From Flavobacterium sp. (GTDB lineage Bacteria > Bacteroidota > Bacteroidia > Flavobacteriales > Flavobacteriaceae), in contig JASLHL010000036.1 of the NCBI GenBank assembly GCA_030152225.1, positions 1 through 10,859 of the forward strand: a stretch of DNA of 10,859 nucleotides, written 5' to 3'. Under the pieces are notes generated by a model. It did no database searches and was not told where the DNA came from. It saw nothing but the letters and a program-made list of their open reading frames with translations. Below are positions 1 through 7,605 of this stretch, in pieces. Numbering within the stretch: the first letter of the stretch is position 1; each line of letters opens with the position of its first letter. Position numbers and translations under genes: made by a program.

Positions 1-50
1 ACTAAGGTAGGGTTTTTCTCTTTTCCGACCAATTAGATTGTGTAGATGTC

Positions 51-239
51 TTGACCCTTAGGCTAAATATAATAGCGGATAGGCAGTATGAACCCATAGC
101 AAAATGCGATAAAAGAAGTGCATATAGCTTTGTTTTAGAAGATTTACTTCTAAATGCGAAAGGAAATAAAAATATTTTAACGCCTAAATATTCTCGAATT
201 GAGAATAATGAATGGATAATGTTATTTATTTCGTTGTGA
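51..239 (+). CDS. Doubtful 62-residue ORF with TTG start, possible gene remnant
   Basis: This frame has no ATG. The only candidate start is TTG at 51-53, and the frame is open upstream back to a TAA at 3-5. The translation (with YEPIAKCDKRSAYSFVLEDL near its centre) has protein-like composition but matches no family I recognise. It has no signal peptide or membrane segment. No Shine-Dalgarno is visible. It may be the decayed 3' end of an older gene, a small unannotated protein, or chance. I favour remnant or chance; a conserved homologue with a proper start would change this. Confidence 0.15.
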   Translation: MTLRLNIIADRQYEPIAKCDKRSAYSFVLEDLLLNAKGNKNILTPKYSRIENNEWIMLFISL

Positions 240-321
240 AAGGAAATAAGTTTTGGTAAAAAAGGGTCATTATTTTTTAAACACTGAAAATACAGTAAAA
301 TCGTTCAGAATTTTAAATTAA

Positions 322-329
322 TATATTTG
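322..329 (+). promoter_or_regulatory. Candidate -7 box for the MarR-like gene
   Basis: TATATTTG matches the Bacteroidetes -7 consensus TAnnTTTG exactly and would place a transcript start about 43 bases before the ATG at 379. No TTG is seen at the expected -33 position, and the surroundings are so AT-rich that a chance match is possible. Confidence 0.3.
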
Positions 330-378
330 ATACAACAATTCTGATTGATCTTTATATTATTTATTTTTTTACGTTAAA

Positions 379-1035
379 ATGAACCACAAACTAATAATTG
401 ATTTTATGCATCTGCTCTTTGAGTTTGAAAAGGAGACGAAAGAAGAGTTATTTTCTATCTATGCTCCAACTATCACAGGGTTTAAGCAATGGGTTCGAGA
501 TAAAATGACACAGCTACAAGAGGAGGAAATACCAGGAGTAGAAGCTAAAGTAACTACAGAGCAAAATATAGCGCTATCTTTTTTTAAATTGGCCAATTAC
601 AGCAAGATGTATTGGCGTTCTGTTTTGGCAGATAGTCCGCTTGCATTACCTGATAATTTAATATTCTTGATGAATTTATGGGTGCATGGTGAAATGACTA
701 AAATGGAGCTAATTCGCAAGAGTACACAAGAAAAACCAACGGGCATGCAAATTGTCAATCGACTGATTGAGTCGAAGTTTGTTTGCCAAAAAGACTCAGA
801 AGTAGATAAGAGAAGTAAGATCGTTGAGATCACAACCTTAGGTGAGCAGGAATTAATGAATAATAGGGAAGATATCCAGAAGATTTCCCAAGTAATCAAC
901 GGTAATTTAAAACAGACTGAAAAGCAAAGCTTAGTCCAATTACTGGATAAGCTCATGTGTTTTCACGATGATGTATTTAGCGATACGAAAAACAGAGAAG
1001 AGTTGATTTACTTTATTGCTAATCGCGAGAGATAG
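379..1035 (+). CDS. MarR-like winged-helix transcriptional regulator
   Basis: This 218-residue protein is probably a DNA-binding regulator of the MarR type, acting as a dimer in the cytoplasm. Residues about 94-158 form the winged helix: a helix pair around MTKMELIRKSTQ, a recognition helix near TGMQIVNRLIESKF (121-134), and a wing with VDKRSKIVEITTLG (142-155), which resembles the D-x-R wing motif of MarR proteins. The roughly 90 residues before it are longer than the usual MarR N-terminal helix and include charged, helix-prone segments (17-50). The C-terminal helices (165-200) would complete the dimer interface. The ATG at 379 is used because it is the first in frame; there is no Shine-Dalgarno, which is normal in this phylum. 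The gene stands alone and converges on lysP, so its target cannot be read from context. No effector is predictable. The family call is fairly safe; the function is not. Confidence 0.75.
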   Translation: MNHKLIIDFMHLLFEFEKETKEELFSIYAPTITGFKQWVRDKMTQLQEEEIPGVEAKVTTEQNIALSFFKLANYSKMYWRSVLADSPLALPDNLIFLMNLWVHGEMTKMELIRKSTQEKPTGMQIVNRLIESKFVCQKDSEVDKRSKIVEITTLGEQELMNNREDIQKISQVINGNLKQTEKQSLVQLLDKLMCFHDDVFSDTKNREELIYFIANRER

Positions 1036-1041
1036 GATTTG

Positions 1042-1090
1042 GTTCACAGTTCACTTGACAGTTTACCACTTACCACTCACCACTCACCAA
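1042..1090. repeat. Degenerate 7-bp tandem repeat between convergent genes
   Basis: Read in steps of seven from 1042 the sequence is GTTCACA, GTTCACT, TGACAGT, TTACCAC, TTACCAC, TCACCAC, TCACCAA. These are seven consecutive heptamers that drift from a GTTCAC form to a TYACCAC form. The repeat fills almost the whole 61-bp gap between the stop codons of the MarR-like gene and lysP. It forms no hairpin and has no T-run, so it is not a standard terminator. Its strong base-composition bias (few G on the plus strand) marks it out from its surroundings. Confidence 0.7.
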
Positions 1091-1096
1091 TAAGAG

Positions 1097-2563
1097 TTAT
1101 CGCTTCAAATCGACATCTTTAAGTGGAATTACTTTGGTTTTATACTTGAATTTGTGGTACAGATAAAAGAACAAGAAAAAGGGAATACCCATATAGGTAA
1201 TGAATACGCCCTGCCAATCGACAATTCCTTCAAAGATCATCTGGCTATCCTGTCCAATAATGACAAATAGGCAAAGGACGAAAGCGAAGATAGGGCCAAA
1301 GGGAAAGAGTTTGGCTTTATAGACTAATTTTTTAGTGTCATAGCCTTGTGCGACATAGGCTTTTCGGAATCGGTAGTGGCTGAGAGCAATACCCAACCAA
1401 GCGATAAATCCTGTTAATCCTGAAGCGGCGAGGATAAAGTCAACGGCTTGAGGAGTAAACGATTGAATAATAAAGATGATCAATACCACCAATGCAGTGG
1501 CTAATAGGGCTATAATGGGCACGCCTTGTCCGTTGGTTCGACCAAAAGAACGATGAGCCATTCCGTCTTTTCCCATCGCATAGAGCATACGGGTAGAAGC
1601 GTACATTCCTGAATTTCCAGCAGAGAGAATAGAAGTTAAAATAACGGCATTCATCAGAGCAGCTGCAAATGCCCAATGGGCTTTTTCAAAGACTAAGGTA
1701 AAGGGGGATTTGGCAATTTCAGTAATATCTGCCCCTAGGAGTTGAGGACTGGTATAGGGAATGATTAACCCGATGACAAAGATAGACAGAATGTAAAAAA
1801 TAAGAATTCTCCAAAACACTTGTTTGATGGCTTTGGGAATGTTTTTCTCTGGGTTTTCTGATTCACCTGCTGTAATACCGATGAGCTCTGTTCCTTGAAA
1901 AGAGAATCCCGCAATTAAGAATACGCCTAGTACAGTTAAAAACTTACCAGAAAATCCCTCTCCTACAAAGGGAGCATCGCCTAGGGTAAAGTTTTTGAAA
2001 CCAATGTATTCGCCGCCTAGAATACCGAAAATAGTCAACAGTCCAACAGCTAAAAAGACGATAACCGTTACCACTTTGATAAAGGCAAACCAGTATTCAG
2101 ATTCACCATAGGCCTTTACAGATAAGGTATTTAAACCTAAAATAATGGCAAAGAAGCACAGACTCCACGCCCAAGGAGGCAGAAAGTTCATGGGTTCCCA
2201 ATAGGAGATAACCAAAGCGGCAATAGAAACATCCACAGCAACTGTAATGACCCAATTAAACCAATAGTTCCACCCTAAGGCATAGCCCAAAGAAGGATCT
2301 ACAAAGCGAGAGGCATAGGTGCTAAAAGAACCTGATACCGGAAGGTAAGTTGCCATTTCACCTAGAGAAGTCATCAAGAAGTAAACCATAACACCTATGG
2401 CCACATAGGCTAATACGGCCCCGCCCGGACCTGCTTGTTGAATTGCTTCTCCACTTGCCATGAATAGCCCCGTTCCAATACACCCACCAATGGCAATCAT
2501 GGTAAGGTGACGAGCTTTGAGTTTACGCTGTACGCCTGTGTTGTCGTTCTGCTGTTCCGTCAT
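1097..2563 (-). CDS. lysP: Lysine-specific permease, amino acid/proton symporter (APC family)
   Basis: This 488-residue inner-membrane protein probably imports L-lysine with protons. Its length matches Escherichia coli LysP (489), and it aligns with that protein (as I remember it) from end to end. Shared blocks are KARHLTMIAIGG (16-27), the GTGLF helix-1 break (30-34), QAGPGG (43-48), SLGEMATYLPVSGSF (66-80), GFSFQGTELIGITAGESE (219-236) and SAGNSGMYASTRMLY (314-328). About 12 membrane helices are visible. Lys163, Glu226 and Glu234 match E. coli Lys163, Glu222 and Glu230; Asp279 and Glu282 sit where E. coli has Asp275 and Asp278. These positions are implicated in lysine transport or in CadC sensing. 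No cad genes lie nearby. The start is well supported by an AAGGA Shine-Dalgarno. The gene is transcribed alone, divergent from the giant surface gene. Transport of another cationic amino acid cannot be excluded. Confidence 0.92.
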   Translation of the reverse strand: MTEQQNDNTGVQRKLKARHLTMIAIGGCIGTGLFMASGEAIQQAGPGGAVLAYVAIGVMVYFLMTSLGEMATYLPVSGSFSTYASRFVDPSLGYALGWNYWFNWVITVAVDVSIAALVISYWEPMNFLPPWAWSLCFFAIILGLNTLSVKAYGESEYWFAFIKVVTVIVFLAVGLLTIFGILGGEYIGFKNFTLGDAPFVGEGFSGKFLTVLGVFLIAGFSFQGTELIGITAGESENPEKNIPKAIKQVFWRILIFYILSIFVIGLIIPYTSPQLLGADITEIAKSPFTLVFEKAHWAFAAALMNAVILTSILSAGNSGMYASTRMLYAMGKDGMAHRSFGRTNGQGVPIIALLATALVVLIIFIIQSFTPQAVDFILAASGLTGFIAWLGIALSHYRFRKAYVAQGYDTKKLVYKAKLFPFGPIFAFVLCLFVIIGQDSQMIFEGIVDWQGVFITYMGIPFFLFFYLYHKFKYKTKVIPLKDVDLKR

Positions 2564-2570
2564 TTTTTTA

Positions 2571-2576
2571 TCCTTT
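2571..2576 (-). promoter_or_regulatory. Shine-Dalgarno of lysP
   Basis: On the minus strand AAAGGA lies seven bases before the lysP ATG. It is the clearest ribosome binding site in the window, where the other genes lack one, and it fixes the start. It lies directly beside one arm of the inverted repeat at 2578-2590. Confidence 0.6.
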
Positions 2577-2577
2577 C

Positions 2578-2667
2578 AAACAAATGTAACGATTAATACG
2601 AGTTTTTACTCCTGTTTTAGTCCGTAATATGTGAAAAATTGGAGGAATAGGAAGGTTACATTTGTTT
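2578..2667. repeat. 13-bp perfect inverted repeat in the lysP leader
   Basis: AAACAAATGTAAC at 2578-2590 is exactly complementary to GTTACATTTGTTT at 2655-2667, with 64 bases between the arms. In a lysP transcript that starts to the right of 2667 the two arms could pair, and the downstream arm ends two bases before the AAAGGA ribosome site. A smaller hairpin (GAGT-AAAA-ACTC on the minus strand) sits inside the loop. The repeat could be a regulatory RNA stem, a pair of sites for a DNA-binding protein, or the ends of a 90-bp miniature element. The sequence does not decide between these. Confidence 0.55.
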
Positions 2668-2854
2668 TTTATAGGTGTAAGCCCTGAACAAGCCCGTCAA
2701 AACGAAGCCTAAATTCCTTATTGCTTTGTTAAAAAATAACTTTTTATTAACTTTAAGTGTTTTTGGTTGCTAGTGTTTTTAATTGTTTTATCATAATATT
2801 GTTGTGTTAAATGTATTGAAATGCTAATTATGTTGTGTGAGATGAAGTGATGTG

Positions 2855-2884
2855 TTGGTATTACTGTATAAACCATTAATTTAG
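2855..2884 (+). promoter_or_regulatory. Candidate promoter of the giant surface-protein gene
   Basis: TTG at 2855-2857 is followed after 19 bases by TAATTTAG (2877-2884), one mismatch from TAnnTTTG. Spacing fits the Bacteroidetes -33/-7 arrangement and predicts a leader of about 30 bases. The box is imperfect and AT-rich DNA gives such matches by chance. Confidence 0.35.
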
Positions 2885-2919
2885 TTTATTGATTCAAGAA
2901 TACATAAAAACTAAATGTT

Positions 2920-5900
2920 ATGTTAAGAATAAAGCCGAGAATACACGGAATTATACTGGCCTTAGTATTGATTCCAACACTTGTTTTTGCGTCGCCTACT
3001 CTTAGTAGTTGGGCGAATAAAATGCAGCTCTATTTTGTCGATACGCTCCCTTTCTTTGATTGGAGTGCAGGAGAAAGAATTGTGCAGCCCCAGCTATTGC
3101 TCGCGGATGAGGATTGTGTGCCCATCACCCAATTGCCCTTTACGGAGACATTTGCCAGTGATTCAGAAACAAAACGCTGTTGGACTGTCATCAATAATAA
3201 TGAAGATGATAGTACGTGGGATTTAACGGATGAGGGTAATCCTTTTATAGGGGATCAAGCGGCCGTTATGTCAACGGATGGCTTAGATGGAGAAAATGAC
3301 GATTGGTTGATTTCACCTACTCTTGTATTAACAGGTAATCAGCGACTTCGATACCAGTATCGTGTTGAATCAAGTTTCGAACCCAATGATTTTCGCGTGA
3401 TGTTATCCACGACGGGAACTGCTGTTGATGCTTTTGATGAAGAGCTACTTCCTCTGAGAGAATACGATAATACAACCTATAAAGAAGAAATTATTTACCT
3501 CAAAGATGCCAATGGCGATCTCCTTGAAGGGGAAATAAACCTTGCGTGGCATGTTCCGCCAGGGGGGGTAGATGGATGGCGTTTATACATTGGACAAGTT
3601 ATTGTCGAGGATATTCCCGCTTGTCCTACGCCTGTAAACATACAGCTGTCTAACTATACAACCGTTGGCGTTCAAGTGGATTGGCAACAAGGATATGAGG
3701 AAGAAGAATGGGAGTTAGCCACACGTGCAGTAGGGGCAGCCATGCCTACTTCTGGTACTGTTGTTGATGAAACGACATATACCATAACGGGATTAACGAG
3801 TAATACGGAATACGAGGTTTTTATTCGCGCTAAATGCAATGGGGAAGAGGGAAGTGTCGATTCAGAATGGGCAGGTCCTATTCGTTTTAGAACGAATATG
3901 ACTCCTGCAACTTTACCGTTTCTAGAAGATTTTGAAGGGGCGAATGGTTTTGTGTTTGTTGGTACCAAAGAAAATAAATGGAACCTGGGTACAGCAGTGA
4001 ATAACGGTGGGACTCATGCCATGTATATCAGCAATGACGAGGGCGTTTCATATCAATATACCACCGACGATGAGGATTGGGAAAACACCGTATCTCACGC
4101 GTATAAGGATTTTGCGATAGACGCAGCTGTCAATGAACTTCAATTGACTTTTGACTGGCGCTGTATGGGAGAAGGCGAGTTTTGGGCCAGCGACTATTTT
4201 CGCGTTTGGATCGTTCCTACTGATTATCAGATCGTACCCAACGAACCGATTGACGAATTTGAAGATGGCGTGTTGCCTATTGGAGCCACGGATTATAAAT
4301 CGAATAATACCTTCGTTAATGAATTGATCTTTTTTGATGGTTCGCCTTATGCGGATGGAACAATTCGCCTTGTTTTTGAATGGATTAATGATGCGATGAG
4401 TGGTATTCAACCTCCAGCGGCTATTGATAATATTGATTTGAGACCGGTGCTTTGTAGTCGACCGCAAGATTTAAGCTTAGATCGCGCAACGGCAACTCAA
4501 TTTACGGTGAGTTGGACGCCTGCTGTGGATGTGGACGACTATGAGCTTATTATTCGAACGAATCCACTGCCAGCGGTGGTAGATGCAGATGTTCCCACCC
4601 ATACAGCGGAAGGAAATACGTTTACGTTTACAGAAGTAAACCAAGGATCGTTTTACTACGTTTGGTTGAGAACTGCTTGTGATGCTGACAATAAGAGTAA
4701 GTGGATCGGACCTTTAGCCGTAAATGTGCCAAAAATTCCGCCAGTAACCTTGCCGTATAGTGATGACTTTGAAGAGAATGTGTACTTTCAAACTACACTA
4801 GGGGAACAAAATAAATGGGTAGCTGGAAATGCAATAGCTGCCAGCGGAACACGATCGTTGTATGTCACGAATGACGAGGGACGTAACAATGCGTATTTTG
4901 GAGAGGTTAGCGAGGTTATTCACGTATTTAAAGATTTTGTTATTCCTGCCAATACGCAAGAAGTAGACCTCTCTTTTGAATGGAGAGCCTTTGGAGATAC
5001 AACAATTGATTGGGATACCTGGGAAGAAATACCGAGCGACTTTATGAAAGTATGGCTTGTGCCAGCGTCATTTACACCAACGGCGGGTACGTTAATTACC
5101 CCCGCGGCGAATCGCATTGAACTAGATCCAACGAATCCGTTTTACCAGAAGAGAAACTTTACCCAACAACGCTATATTGTACCAGCTACGGCTTGGGCAG
5201 GACAAAACATGCGCTTAGTGTTTGAATGGACACACAATGATTTTAGCCAAAAACAACCTCCTGCAGCAGTAGACAATTTAGTTGTCAAAGAGTATAGCTG
5301 TAAGGACGTAGAAGACTTAACCGTGAGTCGAATAGAAAACACGACTAACTTTGAGGTGACTTGGACGCCAGCAGCAGGTCAAACCAAATGGGAGGTGTTT
5401 ATTATTGAGAATGGTCAACCTTTTCCGCTATTTAGCGATACGGGAATTGTCGTTGAAGGTGATCCTTCTTATCTCATCGAAAATGTGCCAGAAGGCGATT
5501 TCTATAAAGTATTTGTACGTCCTATTTGTTCAGAAACGAGTGTTGGATGGTGGACAGGCCCTGTGGATTATGCTGTTTTCTATCCTCCAGGCTGTGCGAG
5601 TATTACCATTGAAGATTTAGATTTGGATGTTTCCGTTGAGGGCGAGTATATTATTTGTTCAGAAGATCCCTATCCCGTGGACCTAAAAGCTGACTTTTAC
5701 GATATTAAATCAACAACAGAATATGTGGTAGAACCAATCGAATACAAGCCGCCATTTCCGTTCTTTGGCGGTGGTGCAGTCGATTTAATTGATGATGACT
5801 ATTGGTCTGAAGTTATCGATTTAGGATTTGATTTCTGCTTCTTTGGCAATAGTTATGACAAGGCCTTGATCAATACCAATGGCGCAATTAGCTTTAGTAT

Positions 5901-7563
5901 TGCAGGCGAAGTTGAGGGAGGACGCTATCAGCCAGATAGTGGATCAAGTTGGCAATTTAACGATGAACTGCCGTTTGAAACAGAGGATGATCTATCGCCA
6001 TTTGTCAATGCCATTTTTGGTGTAATGCAAGATTTGAATCCCGATCCTAATTCAGGGTCTTCGCCTGATGATTTTTCGGTTAATTACCAAATTATTGGTG
6101 AATACCCTTGTCGTGCCTTGGTATTTAATATCTACCATATGGGCTTGTTTGATCAGCGCTATGATCCTGATGATATAGAAGGATCGACGCAAACCTCGCA
6201 AATTGTACTATATGAAATAACGAATATTATTGAAGTCTATGTAAAAAATAGACCGGTAGTAGCAGCAGGTGAACAGGGACACAACGATGGTAGTGGTGTA
6301 ATTGGTATTCAAAATGAAGATGGTACGGTTGCTTATGTTCCTGAAGGAAGAAATACGGGGACCTGGGTAGCACAGAATGAAGCCTGGCGCTTTACACCCA
6401 ATGGACCTTCCATTGCTACGTTTGAATGGTTGAGAGATGGAGCGTTCTTCTCAGAAGATACGGATATTTCGGTAACGATTGACGAATCAACCACCTATAC
6501 AGGGGTGATTAAATATGCACACTGTAATGGGGAAGAAATGGTCATTAAGAAAGATTTTGCCTTCTTAAAAGAACCGATGGAATTTGCAACACCTAAAAAA
6601 CTGTTTGACTGTGCGAAGAAACCAGGCTCAACGTTTACGTATAACTTGGATGAGAACATCCCTGTAGTTTTAGCCGGTTTAGAGGCGGAAGAGTATGAGG
6701 TAGCCTACTATAAATCACAAGCGGATGCCGATGCCGATGAAAATGAACTAAATGCAGCATACGAAACACAGACGCCAAATGAAGATACCATCTTCATGAA
6801 GATCACTAACAAACTGACGCATTGCTCCAAAGTAATTTCTTTTACCTTAGGAGTGAATGAACAACTAGGGGCAACGCAAGTGAAACCTATGGTTCAATGT
6901 AAAGAAGTCACTTTACCTGCTTTAGCTCCTGGAGAAGCTTATTATACCGAACCGTTTGGTGGAGGTATAAAATATGATGCTGGAGCGCGCTATAATGAGG
7001 TAGGGTTGCATACGATTTATGTGTATAAGGAGGATGAAAAAGGGTGCTATGGGGAATCTACCTTGACCATCGATATTTTACCCGAGGTTTTTGCCCCAAT
7101 TGTCGAAGATAAGGTGTTTTCTTGTGAGGCCTATAAATTGCCTGTACCGCCTGAAGGAACAAAGTACTATACAGAACCAAATGAAAAGGGAATTGAATTA
7201 GAAGCTGATTATGAGGTAATCGTTCCGATGACCATTTATATGGTGACGCGAAATGGAAATAAAGAGGTGTACTGTTATGATGAAAGTAGTTTCAACGTTG
7301 ATTTTGAAGATTGTCCGATTCCAAAAGGAATTTCACCTAATGGTGATGGAATCAATGACGCTTTTGATTTGAGTAATCACGGGGTAGCTAAGATTCAAAT
7401 CTTTAATCGATATGGAGTAGAAGTATACACCAAAACGGGTAGCTATAAAAATGAATTTGTTGGAAAAGATAATGCTGGCAATCAATTGCCAAGTGGCACA
7501 TACTACTATGTCCTGGTCTCTCATGGAAAATTGAAAACAGGATGGGTTCAACTTAATTATTAA
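2920..7563 (+). CDS. Giant secreted multi-domain surface protein with T9SS type B sorting domain
   Basis: This 1547-residue protein is probably exported across the inner membrane by Sec and across the outer membrane by the type IX system. A signal peptide covers about 1-24 (charged start, hydrophobic 10-23, cleavage near VFA-SP). Three units of about 260-280 residues follow (67-326, 330-604, 609-886). Each has a jelly-roll, choice-of-anchor-like domain opening with LPF or LPY and DF, then a fibronectin-III domain closing with W-x-GP (317-320, 595-598, 878-881). Units 2 and 3 share NDEG and QPPAA(I/V)DN; unit 1 has diverged. Residues 891-1160 form a beta-rich domain with FCFFGNSYDKALINTNGAIS and GIQNEDGT. 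About 1218-1462 holds three short modules with conserved Cys. Residues 1464-1547 are the gliding-motility-associated C-terminal domain with SPNGDGINDAF (1472-1482). I see no catalytic domain, so an adhesin or surface-layer role is inferred. An overlapping ATG at 2915 opens only a three-codon frame. The gene is alone, with no PorP/SprF-like partner beside it. Confidence 0.9.
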   Translation: MLRIKPRIHGIILALVLIPTLVFASPTLSSWANKMQLYFVDTLPFFDWSAGERIVQPQLLLADEDCVPITQLPFTETFASDSETKRCWTVINNNEDDSTWDLTDEGNPFIGDQAAVMSTDGLDGENDDWLISPTLVLTGNQRLRYQYRVESSFEPNDFRVMLSTTGTAVDAFDEELLPLREYDNTTYKEEIIYLKDANGDLLEGEINLAWHVPPGGVDGWRLYIGQVIVEDIPACPTPVNIQLSNYTTVGVQVDWQQGYEEEEWELATRAVGAAMPTSGTVVDETTYTITGLTSNTEYEVFIRAKCNGEEGSVDSEWAGPIRFRTNMTPATLPFLEDFEGANGFVFVGTKENKWNLGTAVNNGGTHAMYISNDEGVSYQYTTDDEDWENTVSHAYKDFAIDAAVNELQLTFDWRCMGEGEFWASDYFRVWIVPTDYQIVPNEPIDEFEDGVLPIGATDYKSNNTFVNELIFFDGSPYADGTIRLVFEWINDAMSGIQPPAAIDNIDLRPVLCSRPQDLSLDRATATQFTVSWTPAVDVDDYELIIRTNPLPAVVDADVPTHTAEGNTFTFTEVNQGSFYYVWLRTACDADNKSKWIGPLAVNVPKIPPVTLPYSDDFEENVYFQTTLGEQNKWVAGNAIAASGTRSLYVTNDEGRNNAYFGEVSEVIHVFKDFVIPANTQEVDLSFEWRAFGDTTIDWDTWEEIPSDFMKVWLVPASFTPTAGTLITPAANRIELDPTNPFYQKRNFTQQRYIVPATAWAGQNMRLVFEWTHNDFSQKQPPAAVDNLVVKEYSCKDVEDLTVSRIENTTNFEVTWTPAAGQTKWEVFIIENGQPFPLFSDTGIVVEGDPSYLIENVPEGDFYKVFVRPICSETSVGWWTGPVDYAVFYPPGCASITIEDLDLDVSVEGEYIICSEDPYPVDLKADFYDIKSTTEYVVEPIEYKPPFPFFGGGAVDLIDDDYWSEVIDLGFDFCFFGNSYDKALINTNGAISFSIAGEVEGGRYQPDSGSSWQFNDELPFETEDDLSPFVNAIFGVMQDLNPDPNSGSSPDDFSVNYQIIGEYPCRALVFNIYHMGLFDQRYDPDDIEGSTQTSQIVLYEITNIIEVYVKNRPVVAAGEQGHNDGSGVIGIQNEDGTVAYVPEGRNTGTWVAQNEAWRFTPNGPSIATFEWLRDGAFFSEDTDISVTIDESTTYTGVIKYAHCNGEEMVIKKDFAFLKEPMEFATPKKLFDCAKKPGSTFTYNLDENIPVVLAGLEAEEYEVAYYKSQADADADENELNAAYETQTPNEDTIFMKITNKLTHCSKVISFTLGVNEQLGATQVKPMVQCKEVTLPALAPGEAYYTEPFGGGIKYDAGARYNEVGLHTIYVYKEDEKGCYGESTLTIDILPEVFAPIVEDKVFSCEAYKLPVPPEGTKYYTEPNEKGIELEADYEVIVPMTIYMVTRNGNKEVYCYDESSFNVDFEDCPIPKGISPNGDGINDAFDLSNHGVAKIQIFNRYGVEVYTKTGSYKNEFVGKDNAGNQLPSGTYYYVLVSHGKLKTGWVQLNY

Positions 7564-7565
7564 AT

Positions 7566-7597
7566 AAAAAAGAGGGTGTCATGACACCCTCTTTTTT
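7566..7597. terminator. Bidirectional intrinsic terminator, perfect 32-bp palindrome
   Basis: The palindrome is exact: an A-run, then GAGGGTGTCATGACACCCTC, then a T-run. It gives a GC-rich stem with a CATG loop followed by at least seven T on either strand. It lies three bases past the giant gene's stop and nine bases past the stop of the convergent esterase gene, so it can end both transcripts. Confidence 0.93.
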
Positions 7598-7605
7598 TAT
7601 ATCTT

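Larger units (their letters stand above)
1..378. other. Left-edge region without a convincing gene
   Basis: This AT-rich stretch precedes the MarR-like gene. A plus-strand frame enters from the left edge and stops at 34-36 (TAG); its eleven residues end in FFSFPTN and could be the tail of an upstream gene, but that is too short to judge. The only other open frame runs from about 51 to 239. Positions 134-154 can fold into an 8-bp stem (TTTAGAAG/CTTCTAAA) with a 5-nt loop and no following T-run, so it does not look like a terminator. From 240 to 378 the DNA is very AT-rich and probably holds the promoter and leader of the next gene. Confidence 0.6.
2564..2919. other. Divergent intergenic region between lysP and the giant surface gene
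   Basis: This 356-bp gap must hold the promoters of both flanking genes. The lysP side contains a Shine-Dalgarno and a 13-bp inverted repeat. The other side contains a candidate TTG/-7 pair at 2855-2884. I found no exact TAnnTTTG box for lysP. The centre (about 2725-2850) is strongly AT-rich with many short TTG and GTTTTT runs and no open frame. A lysine riboswitch was looked for and not seen. Confidence 0.6.

Noticed and set aside
134..154. Perfect 8-bp hairpin TTTAGAAG/CTTCTAAA
   Set aside because: It is AT-rich, has no T-run on either strand and lies in a region with no confirmed gene end. A chance stem is the simplest reading.
597..956. 119-codon minus-strand frame inside the MarR-like gene
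   Set aside because: It is antisense to the winged-helix region, whose motifs are clear. The Ser- and Ile-rich translation is typical of a shadow frame.
379..2563. MarR-like gene as the dedicated regulator of lysP
   Set aside because: The two genes converge and the regulator lies far from the lysP promoter. Adjacency alone does not support a regulatory link.
2564..2720. Possible lysine riboswitch in the lysP leader
   Set aside because: The leader is short, lacks the multi-stem layout and conserved core of the L-box, and that class is not typical of Bacteroidetes. Only the simple 13-bp inverted repeat is present.
2915..2926. Three-codon upstream frame overlapping the giant gene's start
   Set aside because: An ATG at 2915 reads only three codons before TAA, with no supporting ribosome site. 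It is noted as a curiosity but short enough to be chance.
4048..4467. 139-codon open frame on the minus strand inside the giant gene
   Set aside because: It lies fully antisense to a well-supported domain region, has no recognisable motif, and its composition is that of a shadow frame.
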